DNA of 64,000 bases from Bdellovibrio bacteriovorus str. Tiberius (GCF_000317895.1 NC_019567.1:1612001-1676000); one strand, 5' to 3'. Counted from the first letter of the stretch, positions 15,699 to 25,905 are shown. A program made the numbers and translations. The notes: generated by a model from the sequence alone, not told the origin.

Positions 15699-17087
15699 AT
15701 GGCTGAAAATGTGTTTTCAGATCTTTCCAAGGTGATTGATCAAGTCGGAAAAGACAAGGGTATCGACAAACAGGTTGTTATCGATGCAATCACTCAGGGT
15801 ATGCTGGTAGCTGCACGTAAAAAATACGGTACTTACCGCGAGATCGAAGCTGCTTACAACGAAGACACTGGCGAAGTTGAACTGTTTGAGTTCAAAGAGG
15901 TTGTCCTTCGTGAAAAGTACATCGATGAAGAAGTTGAAATTCCTCTGGACGAAGCGCAAAAGCTGGATCCAAACGTTCAATTGGATGATTCCATTGGTAT
16001 CAAAATGGAAGCCACTGACCTGGGTCGTATTGCTGCTCAGACGGCAAAACAAATCATCATGCAGAAAGTGCGTGATGCTGAACGCAACATCATCTTCAAT
16101 GAATTTGAAGAGCGCAAAGGTGAGATCGCTTCCGGTATCGCACGTCGTGTTGAAAAAGGCGCGATCGTTGTCGATTTGGGCCGCACTGAGGCTTACATCC
16201 CGCCTCGTGAACAGATCCCGGGCGAACAATACAAGCCAGGCGATCGCATTCAGGGTTACCTTTCTGAAGTTCGTCAGACGACACGTGGTCCTCAGATCAT
16301 CATGTCCCGCGCTGATGAACGTTATTTGATGAAACTTTTCGAAATGGAAGTTCCAGAGATCTACGACGGTGTTGTCGAGATCATGGCTGCCGCTCGTGAA
16401 CCAGGACAGCGCGCGAAAATCGCGGTTCGTTCCAAAGACAACTCCGTGGACCCGGTAGGGGCTTGCGTGGGTATGAAGGGTTCCCGTGTTCAGAATATCG
16501 TTCAGGAACTTCGTGGCGAGAAAATCGACATCGTTCCTTGGGACGAGGATATCACTCGTTTCGCGTGCAACGCTTTGGCACCTGCGGAAATCTCCCGCGT
16601 GTTCCTTGATGATGCCAACCGCGAAATGGAAATCGTTGTTCCGGACTCTCAATTGTCTTTGGCTATCGGTAAACGTGGTCAAAACGTGCGTCTGGCAGCG
16701 AAACTGACGACTTGGAAACTGGATATCATTTCTGAATCTTCAGCGGCTTCCCGTACTGCGGAATCCATCTTCAATTTGATGTTGATCCCGGGCATGAGTG
16801 AAACTATGGCTCAGAACATCTTCCAGTCCGGCTTCGGTTCATTCCAGGCGGTGGCGACGGCGGCTGTTGATGAGTTGATGACAATTCCTGGTTACGACGA
16901 TCCAGACAAGGCGGAAAAGCTTTCCAACGAAGCCAAAGCCCTGATGGCGAAGTACGAATCTGAAGGTGTTCCGGTTCCAACCGCTCCTTCAGTTGCCAAG
17001 GACAAAGGTTCCAACGTGTCTGCTAAAGAGCAGGCTGATCTTCTGTTGAAACAAGAGTTGAAAAAACTCGAAGCTGAAGAAGAATAG
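15699..17087 (+). CDS. nusA: Transcription termination/antitermination factor NusA
   Basis: The 462-residue protein has the NusA plan: an N-terminal RNA-polymerase-binding domain (to about 130), an S1 domain (about 135-200, IVVDLGRTEAYIPPREQ), and two KH domains (about 230-345) with VGACVGMKGSRVQNI and LAIGKRGQNVRLA. A C-terminal helix-hairpin-helix segment (LIPGMSETMAQNIF) ends the fold. NusA binds RNA polymerase and nascent RNA in pausing, termination and rRNA antitermination. The acidic repeats of E. coli NusA are absent, so the protein is of the shorter type. The stop is followed by a 100-bp leader before infB; no ylxR-like gene lies in that gap. Confidence 0.97.
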   Translation: MAENVFSDLSKVIDQVGKDKGIDKQVVIDAITQGMLVAARKKYGTYREIEAAYNEDTGEVELFEFKEVVLREKYIDEEVEIPLDEAQKLDPNVQLDDSIGIKMEATDLGRIAAQTAKQIIMQKVRDAERNIIFNEFEERKGEIASGIARRVEKGAIVVDLGRTEAYIPPREQIPGEQYKPGDRIQGYLSEVRQTTRGPQIIMSRADERYLMKLFEMEVPEIYDGVVEIMAAAREPGQRAKIAVRSKDNSVDPVGACVGMKGSRVQNIVQELRGEKIDIVPWDEDITRFACNALAPAEISRVFLDDANREMEIVVPDSQLSLAIGKRGQNVRLAAKLTTWKLDIISESSAASRTAESIFNLMLIPGMSETMAQNIFQSGFGSFQAVATAAVDELMTIPGYDDPDKAEKLSNEAKALMAKYESEGVPVPTAPSVAKDKGSNVSAKEQADLLLKQELKKLEAEEE

Positions 17088-17121
17088 TATTTAGTTATTT
17101 GGATAGAGAACAACAACGCCG

Positions 17122-17169
17122 CCCTGGCAGAGTTCAGGGTGAGGCAGGCTGCCCCGGAAAGTTCCGGGG
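17122..17169 (+). promoter_or_regulatory. Two hairpins in the nusA-infB spacer
   Basis: CCCTG (17122-17126) pairs with CAGGG (17135-17139). CCCCGGAA (17152-17159) pairs with TTCCGGGG (17162-17169). The second ends about 10 nt before the infB ribosome site. They may act as processing sites or in initiation control of infB. Confidence 0.5.
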
Positions 17170-17187
17170 TCTAAGCAGGGAGACTGA

Positions 17188-20115
17188 GTGAGTAATCCAA
17201 AGGTTTTTGAATTTGCAAAAGAGATCGGGATGACCCCGCTGGCGCTCATGGACAAGATCCGCGAGTGGCATTTGCCGGTGAAGAGCCACATGGCAGAGCT
17301 GGATCCCGATGTTCTGGAGCAGATTAAAATTAAACTCAGCGGCGGCGAAAAAGCCGGCGACGAGGCGAAACCAAAAAAGACAGCGGCTCGCAAAGCGGCG
17401 CCGAAAAAGGCGGCTGCGGCAGCAGCTCCGGCTCCTGAGGCTGATGCTTCTGCGGCGGCAAAAACTCCTGTGATTCGTCGTAAAAAAGACGAAGTGCCTG
17501 CTGAGGCTCCAAAAGCCAAAGTTGTGGCGAAGCCTGAAGGCGAAGTTGAAGAGGCGGCAGCGGCTCCTAAAACCACACGTGTCGTGGTGAAAAAGCCGGC
17601 TGTAAAAGCGGAAGCTGATGAAGTTGAAGAAACTCCGGAAGTGGAAGCAGCCCCTGTTGAAGAAAAAGCTCCTGTTAAAGCAGCTGTGAAAGAGGAAGCA
17701 GCGCCGGCTCCGGTTGAAAAACCAGAACCAGTGGTTGCCAAAGAAGCTCCTGTCGCTCCGGCGGCACCAGCTCCTGAAGCTCCGGCTCCTCAGGCACGCA
17801 AGAAGGAAGTTGTTGTGGGCACGAGTGGTGTATCCAGCTCGGCAACACCGGCTTCCGCTCCTAAAAGAAATATCATCGGACGCATGGATCTTTCCCGCGT
17901 TCAATCCCAGGCTCCGCAGCGCCCTCAAGGCGAACGCCCTGCAGGTGGATTCACTCCACGTGCTGGTGGCGAACAGCGTGGTGCCAGTGCGAGCTTCACC
18001 GGTCAGCGTCCGGGCGGCTTCAACCGTCCTGCGGGTGGCGCGCCAACGCGCAATATCCGTACTGGTTTCGTGGCAGCCAACCAGCCGCCTGAACCAATCG
18101 CGGACGCAGGTGCAGACCGTGGCGGTCGTGACTTCGACAAGCGCAAACGCACCTTCGGTCCTCCAGCTCCGGCTGCAGGCCCAGCGGCGGCCGGTCGTGG
18201 TGCGGGTGAAAAAGAAGAAGTTGTTGTCAGCTTCAATGCAGTTGAGTTCCGTAAACGTGAAATGGTCTTCCAGCCGAAAAAGAAAAAAGGCCTGTTGGAT
18301 CGTGACGCCATGAAAACTCAGATCACGACTCCTTCCGCGCACAAACGTGTGGTGAAGGTGAATAACACTATGAAATTGAGCGACCTTGCCATGGAAATGG
18401 GTCTGAAGGCTCCTCAATTGGTTCGTGAGCTGATGAAACAGGGTGTGATGGCCAACATGAACATGGATCTGGATTTCGACACGATCGCGTTGATCGTTCC
18501 AGAGTTCGGTTGGGAAGCACAAAACGTATTTAAAACGGCGGACGAAGTTGCTGAACAAACAGCATTTGGTGATCTGGAAGCAGCTCCAGTGATCCGTCCT
18601 CCGGTAGTGACTGTTATGGGTCACGTCGATCACGGTAAAACATCCCTTTTGGATGCGATTCGCAATGCGGACGTGGCTAAAGGGGAGGCCGGCGGTATCA
18701 CGCAGCACATTGGTGCATACAGCGTGAAAATCGAGGACGGCAGCCTGATCACATTCCTGGATACTCCGGGCCACGAAGCCTTCACGGCAATGCGTGCTCG
18801 TGGTGCCAATGCCACTGACATCGCGATCATCGTGGTGGCGGCGGATGACGGTATGATGCCTCAGACTCAAGAGGCGATTAACCACGCTAAAGCAGCGGGC
18901 GTACCTATCATCGTGGCTGTGAATAAAATTGATAAACCAGGCGCCAACCCAGAGCGTATCAAGCAACAGTTGACTGAGCTTGAAATCGTTCCTGAGGAGT
19001 GGGGTGGATCCACGATCTTCTGCGAAGTTTCTGCATTGAAGAAAACGGGTATCACTGAATTGCTGGAGCAGATCAAATTGGTTGCGGAAGTGGCCGAATT
19101 GAAAGCAAATCCAAAACGTTCCGGTACCGGTCTGGTCATCGAAGCGAAAATGGAAAAAGGCAAAGGCCCTGTGGCTACTTTGCTGGTTAAAGACGGTACG
19201 GTTGAAGTGGGTCAGTACATCGTTGCTGGCGTCATGAAGGGCCGTGTTCGTTCATTGACCAATGACCGTGGTGAGCGCGTTCAGTCTGCGGGTCCTGGTA
19301 TCCCTGTTGAGGTGCTGGGTCTTGAGGCGGTTCCGGCTGCCGGTGACAAGTTCGACATCGTGAAAGACGAAGTCACGGCGACCAAGGTTTCTGAATTGAG
19401 AAAAGAGCAGGCTGAAAAAGCAGCAGCGACTCCGGCGGCTAAATTGTCTCTGGATGAGGTGTTTGCGAAAGTTAAAGCCGGTGACGTGAAAGAGCTTGCG
19501 ATCGTGTTGAAAGCCGATGTGCATGGTTCTTTGGAAGCGATCAACGGAATGCTTGCGAAACTTTCCACTCCGGAAGTTAAAGCTCGTGTCATCCACTCTG
19601 CAGTGGGTGGTATCAACGAGGGTGATATCGTTCTTGCCAACACGGCAAAAGGTATCGTTCTGGGCTTCAACGTACGTCCGGACCTGGGCGCACAGGCGAA
19701 AGCAAAACAGATGGGAGTGGATGTTCGTACGTATTCTATCGTGTACGAACTGATCGACCAGATGAAAGCCGCCATGGGCGGTCTGTTGTCTCCGGATATC
19801 ATCGAAGAAGTTCTGGGTCGTGCAGAAGTGCGTAACGTGTTCACTGTTCCTAAAGTTGGTACGATTGCAGGTTGCTTCGTTATCGATGGTAAAGTTCAGC
19901 GTAACGCGAGCATCCGTTTGCTGCGTGAAAATAAAATTGTATACGAAGGCAAAATTGCCTCCCTTAAACGCTTCAAAGACGACGCCAAAGAAGTGGCTTC
20001 CGGCTATGAGTGCGGTATCGGTATCGAGAACTACAACGACGTTAAAGTTGGCGACCAGATGGAAGCCTTCGTTAAAAAAGAAGTGGCTCGCGAGCTAGAG
20101 GGCGGAGCTAACTAA
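17188..20115 (+). CDS. infB: Translation initiation factor IF-2
   Basis: It starts with GTG, supported by AGGGAG about 6 nt upstream, and has 975 residues. An IF2-N domain (about 3-50) is followed by a very long Ala/Pro/Lys/Glu linker with a basic, Gly/Arg-rich stretch (about 55-385). A second IF2-N domain follows at about 388-440. The GTPase domain has GHVDHGKT at 478, DTPGHE at 525 and NKID at 579. Beta-barrel domains and the C-terminal fMet-tRNA-binding domain complete it. IF-2 brings initiator tRNA to the 30S subunit. The linker explains spurious reading frames on the opposite strand. The stop overlaps rbfA by 1 nt. Confidence 0.97.
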   Translation: MSNPKVFEFAKEIGMTPLALMDKIREWHLPVKSHMAELDPDVLEQIKIKLSGGEKAGDEAKPKKTAARKAAPKKAAAAAAPAPEADASAAAKTPVIRRKKDEVPAEAPKAKVVAKPEGEVEEAAAAPKTTRVVVKKPAVKAEADEVEETPEVEAAPVEEKAPVKAAVKEEAAPAPVEKPEPVVAKEAPVAPAAPAPEAPAPQARKKEVVVGTSGVSSSATPASAPKRNIIGRMDLSRVQSQAPQRPQGERPAGGFTPRAGGEQRGASASFTGQRPGGFNRPAGGAPTRNIRTGFVAANQPPEPIADAGADRGGRDFDKRKRTFGPPAPAAGPAAAGRGAGEKEEVVVSFNAVEFRKREMVFQPKKKKGLLDRDAMKTQITTPSAHKRVVKVNNTMKLSDLAMEMGLKAPQLVRELMKQGVMANMNMDLDFDTIALIVPEFGWEAQNVFKTADEVAEQTAFGDLEAAPVIRPPVVTVMGHVDHGKTSLLDAIRNADVAKGEAGGITQHIGAYSVKIEDGSLITFLDTPGHEAFTAMRARGANATDIAIIVVAADDGMMPQTQEAINHAKAAGVPIIVAVNKIDKPGANPERIKQQLTELEIVPEEWGGSTIFCEVSALKKTGITELLEQIKLVAEVAELKANPKRSGTGLVIEAKMEKGKGPVATLLVKDGTVEVGQYIVAGVMKGRVRSLTNDRGERVQSAGPGIPVEVLGLEAVPAAGDKFDIVKDEVTATKVSELRKEQAEKAAATPAAKLSLDEVFAKVKAGDVKELAIVLKADVHGSLEAINGMLAKLSTPEVKARVIHSAVGGINEGDIVLANTAKGIVLGFNVRPDLGAQAKAKQMGVDVRTYSIVYELIDQMKAAMGGLLSPDIIEEVLGRAEVRNVFTVPKVGTIAGCFVIDGKVQRNASIRLLRENKIVYEGKIASLKRFKDDAKEVASGYECGIGIENYNDVKVGDQMEAFVKKEVARELEGGAN

Positions 20116-20519
20116 TGAAGAATATGGGTGATGGGCGCCGTGTTGCCCGCGTCGAGCGTGAAATTCAAGCGACCATTGCTCAGTTTCTGATTCGTGGTTT
20201 TAAAACGCCGTTGCCAGGCCTGGTGACGGTGGCCTCTGTGAAAATGCCGGCGGATCTTCGCGCGGCAAAAGTTTATGTCAGTGTTCTTGGAGATGAAAAA
20301 CAGCAGGATGAAGCGCTGGATCTTCTTCAGGATCGTGCCTTTGAAATTCAGAACTATATCGGTAAAGAGCTGAAAATGCGCTATTGCCCGAAACTGACTT
20401 TCTATCTGGATCACGCCACCGAGCAGGTGTTGAAGGTTGAAAAAATCCTTCATGAACTGGAGCTTGAGCGCAAAGCCAACAATCCTGGCGAAGGTTCCGA
20501 CGAATCCGATGACGAATAA
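20115..20519 (+). CDS. rbfA: Ribosome-binding factor A
   Basis: The 134-residue protein has the RbfA KH-type fold: VERIEIQ-like start RVARVEREIQATIAQFL, PLPGLVTVASVKMPADLRAAKVYVSV, and the ending RYCPKLTFYLDHATEQVLKVEKIL. RbfA binds the 16S 5' end during late 30S maturation. Its ATG shares one base with the infB stop (TAATG), so it is translationally coupled. Its acidic C-terminal tail overlaps truB by 11 bp. Confidence 0.95.
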   Translation: MKNMGDGRRVARVEREIQATIAQFLIRGFKTPLPGLVTVASVKMPADLRAAKVYVSVLGDEKQQDEALDLLQDRAFEIQNYIGKELKMRYCPKLTFYLDHATEQVLKVEKILHELELERKANNPGEGSDESDDE

Positions 20520-21435
20520 AAATCAATTCAATGGTCTGCTGCTGGTGGATAAACCTTCAGGGATCTCCAGCCATGACGTTGTGGCGCGTTTGCGCCGTAT
20601 TCTTTCCACGCGTGGAGTCGGGCATTCCGGCACTCTGGATCCGATGGCGTCAGGCTTGATGGCCTGCCTGGTGAACGAGGGCACAAAGCTCAGCCAATAC
20701 ATCCTGGAAGGTGACAAGGGCTACCGCCTGCGTGCGCAGTTCGGGATTCGCACTGACACTCTGGATACAACGGGTGAAACCCTGGAAACTCTTCCCACCG
20801 GTCATTTGACCCGCGAACTGATTTTGTCCGAGGCCCTTAAGCTTCAGGGCGAAATGGAAGTCGAAGTGCCTATTTACTCGGCAATCAAGGTGCAAGGTAA
20901 AAAACTTTACGAATACGCCCGGGGCGAACAGGAAGTGGCCATTCCCAAGAAGGTCATGAAGTTCTGGGATGTCGAGCCGGTGGAAATCGGCGCTGATTGG
21001 GCTGAATTTGATATCAAATGCAGCAAGGGCAGCTATATCCGCACCTGGATCGACCTGCTGGGTAAGGCCTTGGGTTGTGGGGCAGCGATGAGCGGCCTGC
21101 GCCGGACATGGTCCTCACCCTATAAAATTGACCAGGCTCAGACCCTGGAGCAGATCGAAGCTTCGGTCAAAGGCGGCTCTTTAGGCCCTGCTTTTGTTCC
21201 CATGGAGCTGGCTTTGCCTCAGGTGAAACGTATTCGAATCAAAGGTCAGGACAAGGTCCTTCTGGGCAATGGCCAGATCAGCCATGACCTGAGATCCCAG
21301 CTTATTTCAGCCTTCAACCCCGATGTGGACCAGTATATACAGGTTCTGGCCCAAGAGGGGGGCGAGCTTTTGGCCGTTGTTGGTCTGGAGCCGGGCCGGG
21401 GGTTCGTTCTACGCAGGGTATTTAAATACTCTTGA
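20509..21435 (+). CDS. truB: tRNA pseudouridine(55) synthase TruB
   Basis: Start at 20509 gives 308 residues and the usual TruB N-terminus (FNGLLLVDKPSGISSHDVV). The catalytic Asp is D44 in GHSGTLDPMASG. YSAIKVQGKKLYEYAR and GSYIRTWIDLLG are further family motifs. It makes pseudouridine 55 in the T-loop of tRNAs. The start overlaps the last 11 bp of rbfA, in the conserved gene order. An in-frame start at 20437 would lie deep in rbfA and is unlikely. Confidence 0.96.
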   Translation: MTNKNQFNGLLLVDKPSGISSHDVVARLRRILSTRGVGHSGTLDPMASGLMACLVNEGTKLSQYILEGDKGYRLRAQFGIRTDTLDTTGETLETLPTGHLTRELILSEALKLQGEMEVEVPIYSAIKVQGKKLYEYARGEQEVAIPKKVMKFWDVEPVEIGADWAEFDIKCSKGSYIRTWIDLLGKALGCGAAMSGLRRTWSSPYKIDQAQTLEQIEASVKGGSLGPAFVPMELALPQVKRIRIKGQDKVLLGNGQISHDLRSQLISAFNPDVDQYIQVLAQEGGELLAVVGLEPGRGFVLRRVFKYS

Positions 21436-21529
21436 CCCGTATGGGGCTTGGGTTTAAACCATAACTTCACAAAAAATCTCTCTGGAGCGACAGCCATGAC
21501 GCCCGAGGGGGATGTGATAACTAAAACCA

Positions 21530-21567
21530 TTCCGGGGCAACCTGGAAACACTTCGGGGCGACCCGAA
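21530..21567 (+). promoter_or_regulatory. Two GNRA-capped hairpins before rpsO, candidate S15 leader
   Basis: Hairpin 1 (21530-21547) has stem TTCCGGG/CCTGGAA with a GCAA loop, and its G21534-T21543 wobble sits beside G-C pairs. Hairpin 2 (21552-21567) has stem TTCGGG/CCCGAA with a GCGA loop. A 4-nt link joins them, and AAGGAG follows 9 nt after. A G-U/G-C pair is the kind of motif S15 recognises in rRNA, so autoregulation by S15 is a reasonable inference. Confidence 0.5.
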
Positions 21568-21586
21568 AAAATTTAAGGAGACGCTA

Positions 21587-21856
21587 ATGGCAGTCACTAA
21601 AGATCAAACATCTCAGATCGTAAAAAAATTCAAAACTTCTGACCTGGACACTGGTTCCTCTGAAGTTCAAGTCGCTCTTTTGACAGCGAAAATCAACGAT
21701 TTGACAACTCACTTTGCGAAACACAAAAAAGACCACCACGGCCGTCGCGGTTTGGTGACTATGGTTAACAAAAGAAGAAAACTTTTGGATTACCTGCATC
21801 GCAAAGATGTTAAAAAATACCAAGACCTTATCAAGGCTTTGGATATCCGTAAGTAA
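21587..21856 (+). CDS. rpsO: 30S ribosomal protein S15
   Basis: The 89-residue protein has full family length and motifs: [46 protein letters not shown] and a C-terminal [13 protein letters not shown]-like end. It binds the central domain of 16S rRNA. AAGGAG gives a strong ribosome site. It lies in the conserved truB-rpsO-pnp order, with its own 151-bp leader carrying two hairpins. Confidence 0.98.
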   Translation: MAVTKDQTSQIVKKFKTSDLDTGSSEVQVALLTAKINDLTTHFAKHKKDHHGRRGLVTMVNKRRKLLDYLHRKDVKKYQDLIKALDIRK

Positions 21857-21877
21857 TCAAAAGATACTAAATGCAAT

Positions 21878-21898
21878 GAAGGGGCGCAGAGCCCCTTC
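21878..21898 (+). terminator. GC stem between rpsO and pnp
   Basis: GAAGGGGC and GCCCCTTC enclose GCAGA. Only a weak T-rich run follows (GTCGTTT), so it may work as a partial terminator or as an RNase processing stem, as in other rpsO-pnp operons. Confidence 0.65.
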
Positions 21899-21956
21899 GT
21901 CGTTTCAAGCCACAGCAGCAGAGCATAAGGCTCTGTGATAACTTCAAGGAGATTTA

Positions 21957-24050
21957 ATGAAAACGACTGTCACAACATCGGTGGGCGGAAAACAGATTAC
22001 CATCGAAACAGGCCGTTTGGCGAAACAAGCGGATGGCGCCGCTTTGGTAAGCTCCGGTAACAACATGGTTCTTGTTACTGCAACTTCCTCAAAAAAAGCC
22101 TCTGAACTTGATTTCTTCCCTTTGACTGTTGAATACATCGAGAAGTTCTATGCAACAGGCAAAATCCCAGGTGGTTACTTCAAACGTGAAGCGAAACCAA
22201 CAAACGATGCGGTTCTGATCGCTCGTCTTATCGATCGTCCGATTCGTCCGTCTTTCCCTGAAGGCTACCGTCACGAAACACAAATCGTGGCAACTGTGTT
22301 GTCTGCGGACGGCGCATTCCCATTGGAAATCCTGGCAAGTGTGGGTGCTTCTGCAGCTTTGCATTGCTCTGACATTCCGTTCAACGGCCCGACAGCAGCT
22401 GTGCAGATCGCACGCGTTGACGGTCAGTTCGTTGCCAACCCAACTCCACAGCAGATGGAAAAATCTGACATGGACATGATCGTTGCGGGTACTCGCAATG
22501 GTTTGTTGATGGTTGAAGGTGAAACGAAATTCATCTCTGAAGCAGACGCTTTGGCAGCATTGAAATTCGGTCACCAGTCTTTGATTCCTCTATTGAACGC
22601 ACAGGATGAGTTGCGTGAAAAAGCCGGTTCTGTGGCGAAACGCGCTTTCACTGCTCCATCCATCGATGCAGACTTCAAAGGTAAAGCTGAAGGCCTGTTG
22701 AGATCCAAAATTGCAGCGGCTCTTTCCATCAAGGAAAAGCAAGACCGTTATGCAGCTGCCAACGAAGCGGCGGCAGAAGCTGAAAAAGCTTTGCTTTCAG
22801 ACATCGTTGACAAAGATCTTTTGAAACTTCGTAAAAAAGAACTGAATGCCATCGTTGAAGATCTTAAATACCAGGAAGCTCGTTCCATGATTCTGGATCG
22901 CGCTGTTCGTATCGACGGTCGTGACGTGAAAACTGTACGTCCTATCGCGAACGAAGTGGGTATCCTGCCTCGCGCTCACGGTTCCGGCTTGTTCACTCGT
23001 GGTGAAACTCAAGTTCTGGGCACTGTGACTTTGGGTACGGCTGATGACGAACAAATGGTTGATTCATTGTTGGGTCTTCAGAAACGCAAGTTCATGCTTC
23101 ACTACAACTTCCCTCCATACTCTGTAGGTGAAGTGGGTCGTATGTCCGGTACCAGCCGTCGTGAGATCGGTCACGGTAACCTGGCTGAACGCGCGATCAA
23201 AGCGGTTCTTCCGGACTTCGAAAAGTTCCCTTACACAATCCGTATCGTGTCTGAAGTTTTGGAATCCAACGGTTCCTCTTCCATGGGTACAGTTTGTTCC
23301 GGTATCATGGCTTTGCTTGATGCGGGTGTTCCTTTGAAAGGCAACGTTGCCGGTGTGGCAATGGGTCTGATCAAAGAAGGCGACCGCATTGCAGTTCTTA
23401 CTGACATCCTGGGCGACGAAGATCACCTGGGTGACATGGACTTCAAAGTGGCGGGTTCTCCTGCTGGTATCACTGCTTTGCAGATGGATATCAAAATTGA
23501 CTCCGTATCCTTCGAGGTGATGGAACAGGCTTTGGCGCAAGCTAAAGAAGGCCGTGCTCACATCCTGAACGAAATGGAAAAAGTGATGAAGGTTCCTCGT
23601 GGTCAAATCTCTGAATTTGCACCTCGTATCGAAACCATCAAAATCAAGCCAGACAAGATCCGTGAAGTGATCGGCTCCGGTGGTAAAGTGATTCGTGGTA
23701 TCACTGAAGCTACTGGCGTTAAGATCGAGATCCAGGACGACGGTACTATCAACATCGCGTCTGCTGATCCGGAAGCAACCAAGAAAGCAATTGCAATGAT
23801 CAACGACATCATCGCTGAAGCTGAAGTGGGCAAGACCTACAAAGGCCGCATCGTGAAAATCGCTGAATTCGGTGCTTTCGTTGAAATCCTTCCGAACACA
23901 CAAGGTCTTCTGCATATCTCTGAAATCTCCAACGAACGTGTACGCGCAGTTTCTGACGTACTAAAAGAGGGTGAAATCATTGATGTGAAAGTTCTTGAAG
24001 TTGACCGTTCTGGTCGCGTCAAACTTTCCCGCAAGGCTTTGCTTCAGTAA
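21957..24050 (+). CDS. pnp: Polyribonucleotide nucleotidyltransferase (PNPase)
   Basis: The 697-residue protein has two RNase PH domains (about 5-215 and 305-540), a helical linker between them, a KH domain (about 555-610, KIREVIGSGGKVIRGI) and an S1 domain (about 620-690, GKTYKGRIVKIAEFGAFVEI). PNPase degrades RNA from the 3' end with phosphate as a trimer and can also add tails. The length is the usual one for the family. AAGGAG precedes the ATG. An M16 protease gene starts 3 bp after its stop codon. Confidence 0.98.
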   Translation: MKTTVTTSVGGKQITIETGRLAKQADGAALVSSGNNMVLVTATSSKKASELDFFPLTVEYIEKFYATGKIPGGYFKREAKPTNDAVLIARLIDRPIRPSFPEGYRHETQIVATVLSADGAFPLEILASVGASAALHCSDIPFNGPTAAVQIARVDGQFVANPTPQQMEKSDMDMIVAGTRNGLLMVEGETKFISEADALAALKFGHQSLIPLLNAQDELREKAGSVAKRAFTAPSIDADFKGKAEGLLRSKIAAALSIKEKQDRYAAANEAAAEAEKALLSDIVDKDLLKLRKKELNAIVEDLKYQEARSMILDRAVRIDGRDVKTVRPIANEVGILPRAHGSGLFTRGETQVLGTVTLGTADDEQMVDSLLGLQKRKFMLHYNFPPYSVGEVGRMSGTSRREIGHGNLAERAIKAVLPDFEKFPYTIRIVSEVLESNGSSSMGTVCSGIMALLDAGVPLKGNVAGVAMGLIKEGDRIAVLTDILGDEDHLGDMDFKVAGSPAGITALQMDIKIDSVSFEVMEQALAQAKEGRAHILNEMEKVMKVPRGQISEFAPRIETIKIKPDKIREVIGSGGKVIRGITEATGVKIEIQDDGTINIASADPEATKKAIAMINDIIAEAEVGKTYKGRIVKIAEFGAFVEILPNTQGLLHISEISNERVRAVSDVLKEGEIIDVKVLEVDRSGRVKLSRKALLQ

Positions 24051-24053
24051 TAG

Positions 24054-25322
24054 ATGAATACAAAGTTCAAAAAATCTGAACTTTCTAACGGGATCCGGGT
24101 GGTGAGTGAACTCCATCCAGGGTCCCGTGCCGTTTCTATGGGTATTTGGGTTTTGACGGGCACAAGGGATGAAACTCCTGACGTGGCCGGAATTTCTCAC
24201 TTGCTTGAGCATCTTGTGTTCAAGGGCACCAAAACCCGTTCGGCCTATCAAATTGCCAAATCTCTGGAAGCTCTGGGCGGCGAGCTGAATGCTTATACCA
24301 CCCGCGAGTACACTTGTTATCATGCTCTGGTTCTGAAGGATCACTGGGAAAAAGCCCTGGACGTTCTGGCGGACCTGGTTTCGAACATGAAGCTGACCCA
24401 GAAGGAATTCGACCTTGAAAAAGGTGTGATCCTTCAGGAAATCGCCATGTCCGAAGACAGCCATGAAGACATGGTCTATGACGTGTTCTACGAACAGGTC
24501 TATGGCGCACATCCATTGGGTCGTCCTATTCTGGGCACGCCGGTATCGGTGGCGCGCATGAAACAGACTCAAGTGATGAACTATTATAAGAAAACCTACA
24601 CCGGCAAAAACATCATCGTCAGCGCCTCCGGGTGCATTGACCATGATGACCTGATGGCCGGGATTCAAAAACGCCTGGGCGCAAAAAAGAAAAGCGAACT
24701 GAAAAACACCCGTCGTGTGCCACGCTGGTTGAACCGTCGTCACGTCGTTGAAAAACAGGCGGAGCAGGTTCATATGCTGTTGGGTCTTCCGACAGCCAGC
24801 TTCCAGGATAAACACCGCTTTGAGGCGGTGGTCACCAATACTTTGCTGGGCGGGGGGATGACCTCGAAGCTGTATCAAAGTGTGCGTGAAAAAAGAGGCT
24901 TGGTTTATTCCATTCACTCCAGTCTGAACACCAACATTGATTCCGGCATGCTGACAATTTATGCCGGCACCGAGGCGAAAAACGCGCGTAAGGTGGGAGA
25001 TCTGATTTCGAAAGAATTCGCCAAGATCCGCAAAGCAGGTGTGACCAAGGCGGATGTTGAGATGTGCAAAACTCAAGTCATCGGCAGCATCCTGCTGGGT
25101 TCTGACGACATTGAAAACCGCATGACCTCACTGGCTGTGAACGAAATGGTCTTTGGCCGTTATCGCGCGGTAGAGTCCGTCATTGACGAAATCAAAGCAG
25201 TGACAGTGGATTCAGTGAATGAGTATATTCGCAACGTCCTTGATCTGGACAAAGCCGCCGGCGTTCTGCTGGGCCCTGAAGTGACCAAGCTTCAGGACTG
25301 GTGGCAAGATCTAAAACTGTAA
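24054..25322 (+). CDS. M16 family zinc protease (PqqL/MPP-like)
   Basis: The 422-residue protein has the inverted zinc motif HLLEH (H49, E52, H53) with the third ligand Glu at E129, exactly 76 residues after H53. The N-terminal half is therefore the active domain and the C-terminal half the inactive partner. No signal peptide is seen, so it is probably cytoplasmic. Such proteins follow pnp in many bacteria and degrade peptides. The substrate is unknown. It starts 3 bp after pnp, so the genes are cotranscribed. Confidence 0.92.
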   Translation: MNTKFKKSELSNGIRVVSELHPGSRAVSMGIWVLTGTRDETPDVAGISHLLEHLVFKGTKTRSAYQIAKSLEALGGELNAYTTREYTCYHALVLKDHWEKALDVLADLVSNMKLTQKEFDLEKGVILQEIAMSEDSHEDMVYDVFYEQVYGAHPLGRPILGTPVSVARMKQTQVMNYYKKTYTGKNIIVSASGCIDHDDLMAGIQKRLGAKKKSELKNTRRVPRWLNRRHVVEKQAEQVHMLLGLPTASFQDKHRFEAVVTNTLLGGGMTSKLYQSVREKRGLVYSIHSSLNTNIDSGMLTIYAGTEAKNARKVGDLISKEFAKIRKAGVTKADVEMCKTQVIGSILLGSDDIENRMTSLAVNEMVFGRYRAVESVIDEIKAVTVDSVNEYIRNVLDLDKAAGVLLGPEVTKLQDWWQDLKL

Positions 25323-25340
25323 TTTCGGGAAGGACATCAT

Positions 25341-25790
25341 ATGCAAAAACTGGCTGTAAAAATCAAAAAACTTGAAAACTTCCATGGCGATCTGCCTCAG
25401 TATCAGTCTTTGGGCGCCAGTGGTTTTGATGTGCGTGCCCAGCTTGCAGGTCCGGTGATTTTGAATCCCGGAGAGCGTGCGATGATCCCAACCGGCCTGA
25501 GCTTCGAAATCCCACTGGGTTACGAAATCCAGGCTCGCCCCCGCAGCGGTTGGGCAGCAAAAAGCGGCCTGACTGTATTGAACACTCCGGGGACTATCGA
25601 TGCCGACTATCGCGGCGAAGTAAAAATCATCGTGATCAACCTTGGCAACGAAGCCGTGACCATCAACGATCAAGAGCGTTGTGCACAGCTGGTGTTGGCA
25701 CCAGTTTATCAGGCTCAGTTTGAGCTTGTGAACGAGTTGAGCGATACAGAACGCGGCGCCGGTGGGTTCGGTTCTACTGGTAGAGCATAA
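25341..25790 (+). CDS. dut: dUTP diphosphatase
   Basis: The 149-residue protein carries the five dUTPase motifs, including SLGASGFDVRA, PRSGWAAKSGL, GTIDADYRGE and the C-terminal P-loop-like RGAGGFGSTGR. It hydrolyses dUTP to dUMP and diphosphate as a trimer and keeps uracil out of DNA. It lies 18 bp after the M16 protease gene and is followed by a strong terminator. Confidence 0.97.
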   Translation: MQKLAVKIKKLENFHGDLPQYQSLGASGFDVRAQLAGPVILNPGERAMIPTGLSFEIPLGYEIQARPRSGWAAKSGLTVLNTPGTIDADYRGEVKIIVINLGNEAVTINDQERCAQLVLAPVYQAQFELVNELSDTERGAGGFGSTGRA

Positions 25791-25835
25791 ATCATTAATT
25801 AAGAAGTCAGAACCATCTGAACAAGTTGGAAAATC

Positions 25836-25865
25836 AAAAGAGCACCGAGAGGTGCTCTTTTTTTG
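25836..25865 (+). terminator. Rho-independent terminator of dut
   Basis: An 11-bp stem AAAAGAGCACC/GGTGCTCTTTT with a GAGA loop, followed by a run of Ts. Confidence 0.93.
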
Positions 25866-25905
25866 TTTCAAGATAAGCCCGTTGTTAAAGGTAACCCGAG
25901 AAAGA

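Noticed and set aside
15717-16682. Long minus-strand frame opposite nusA
   Set aside because: nusA is certain on the other strand and this frame has no support.
17134-18966. 610-codon minus-strand frame opposite infB
   Set aside because: It is caused by the Ala/Pro/Lys-rich infB linker and has biased composition with no family motif.
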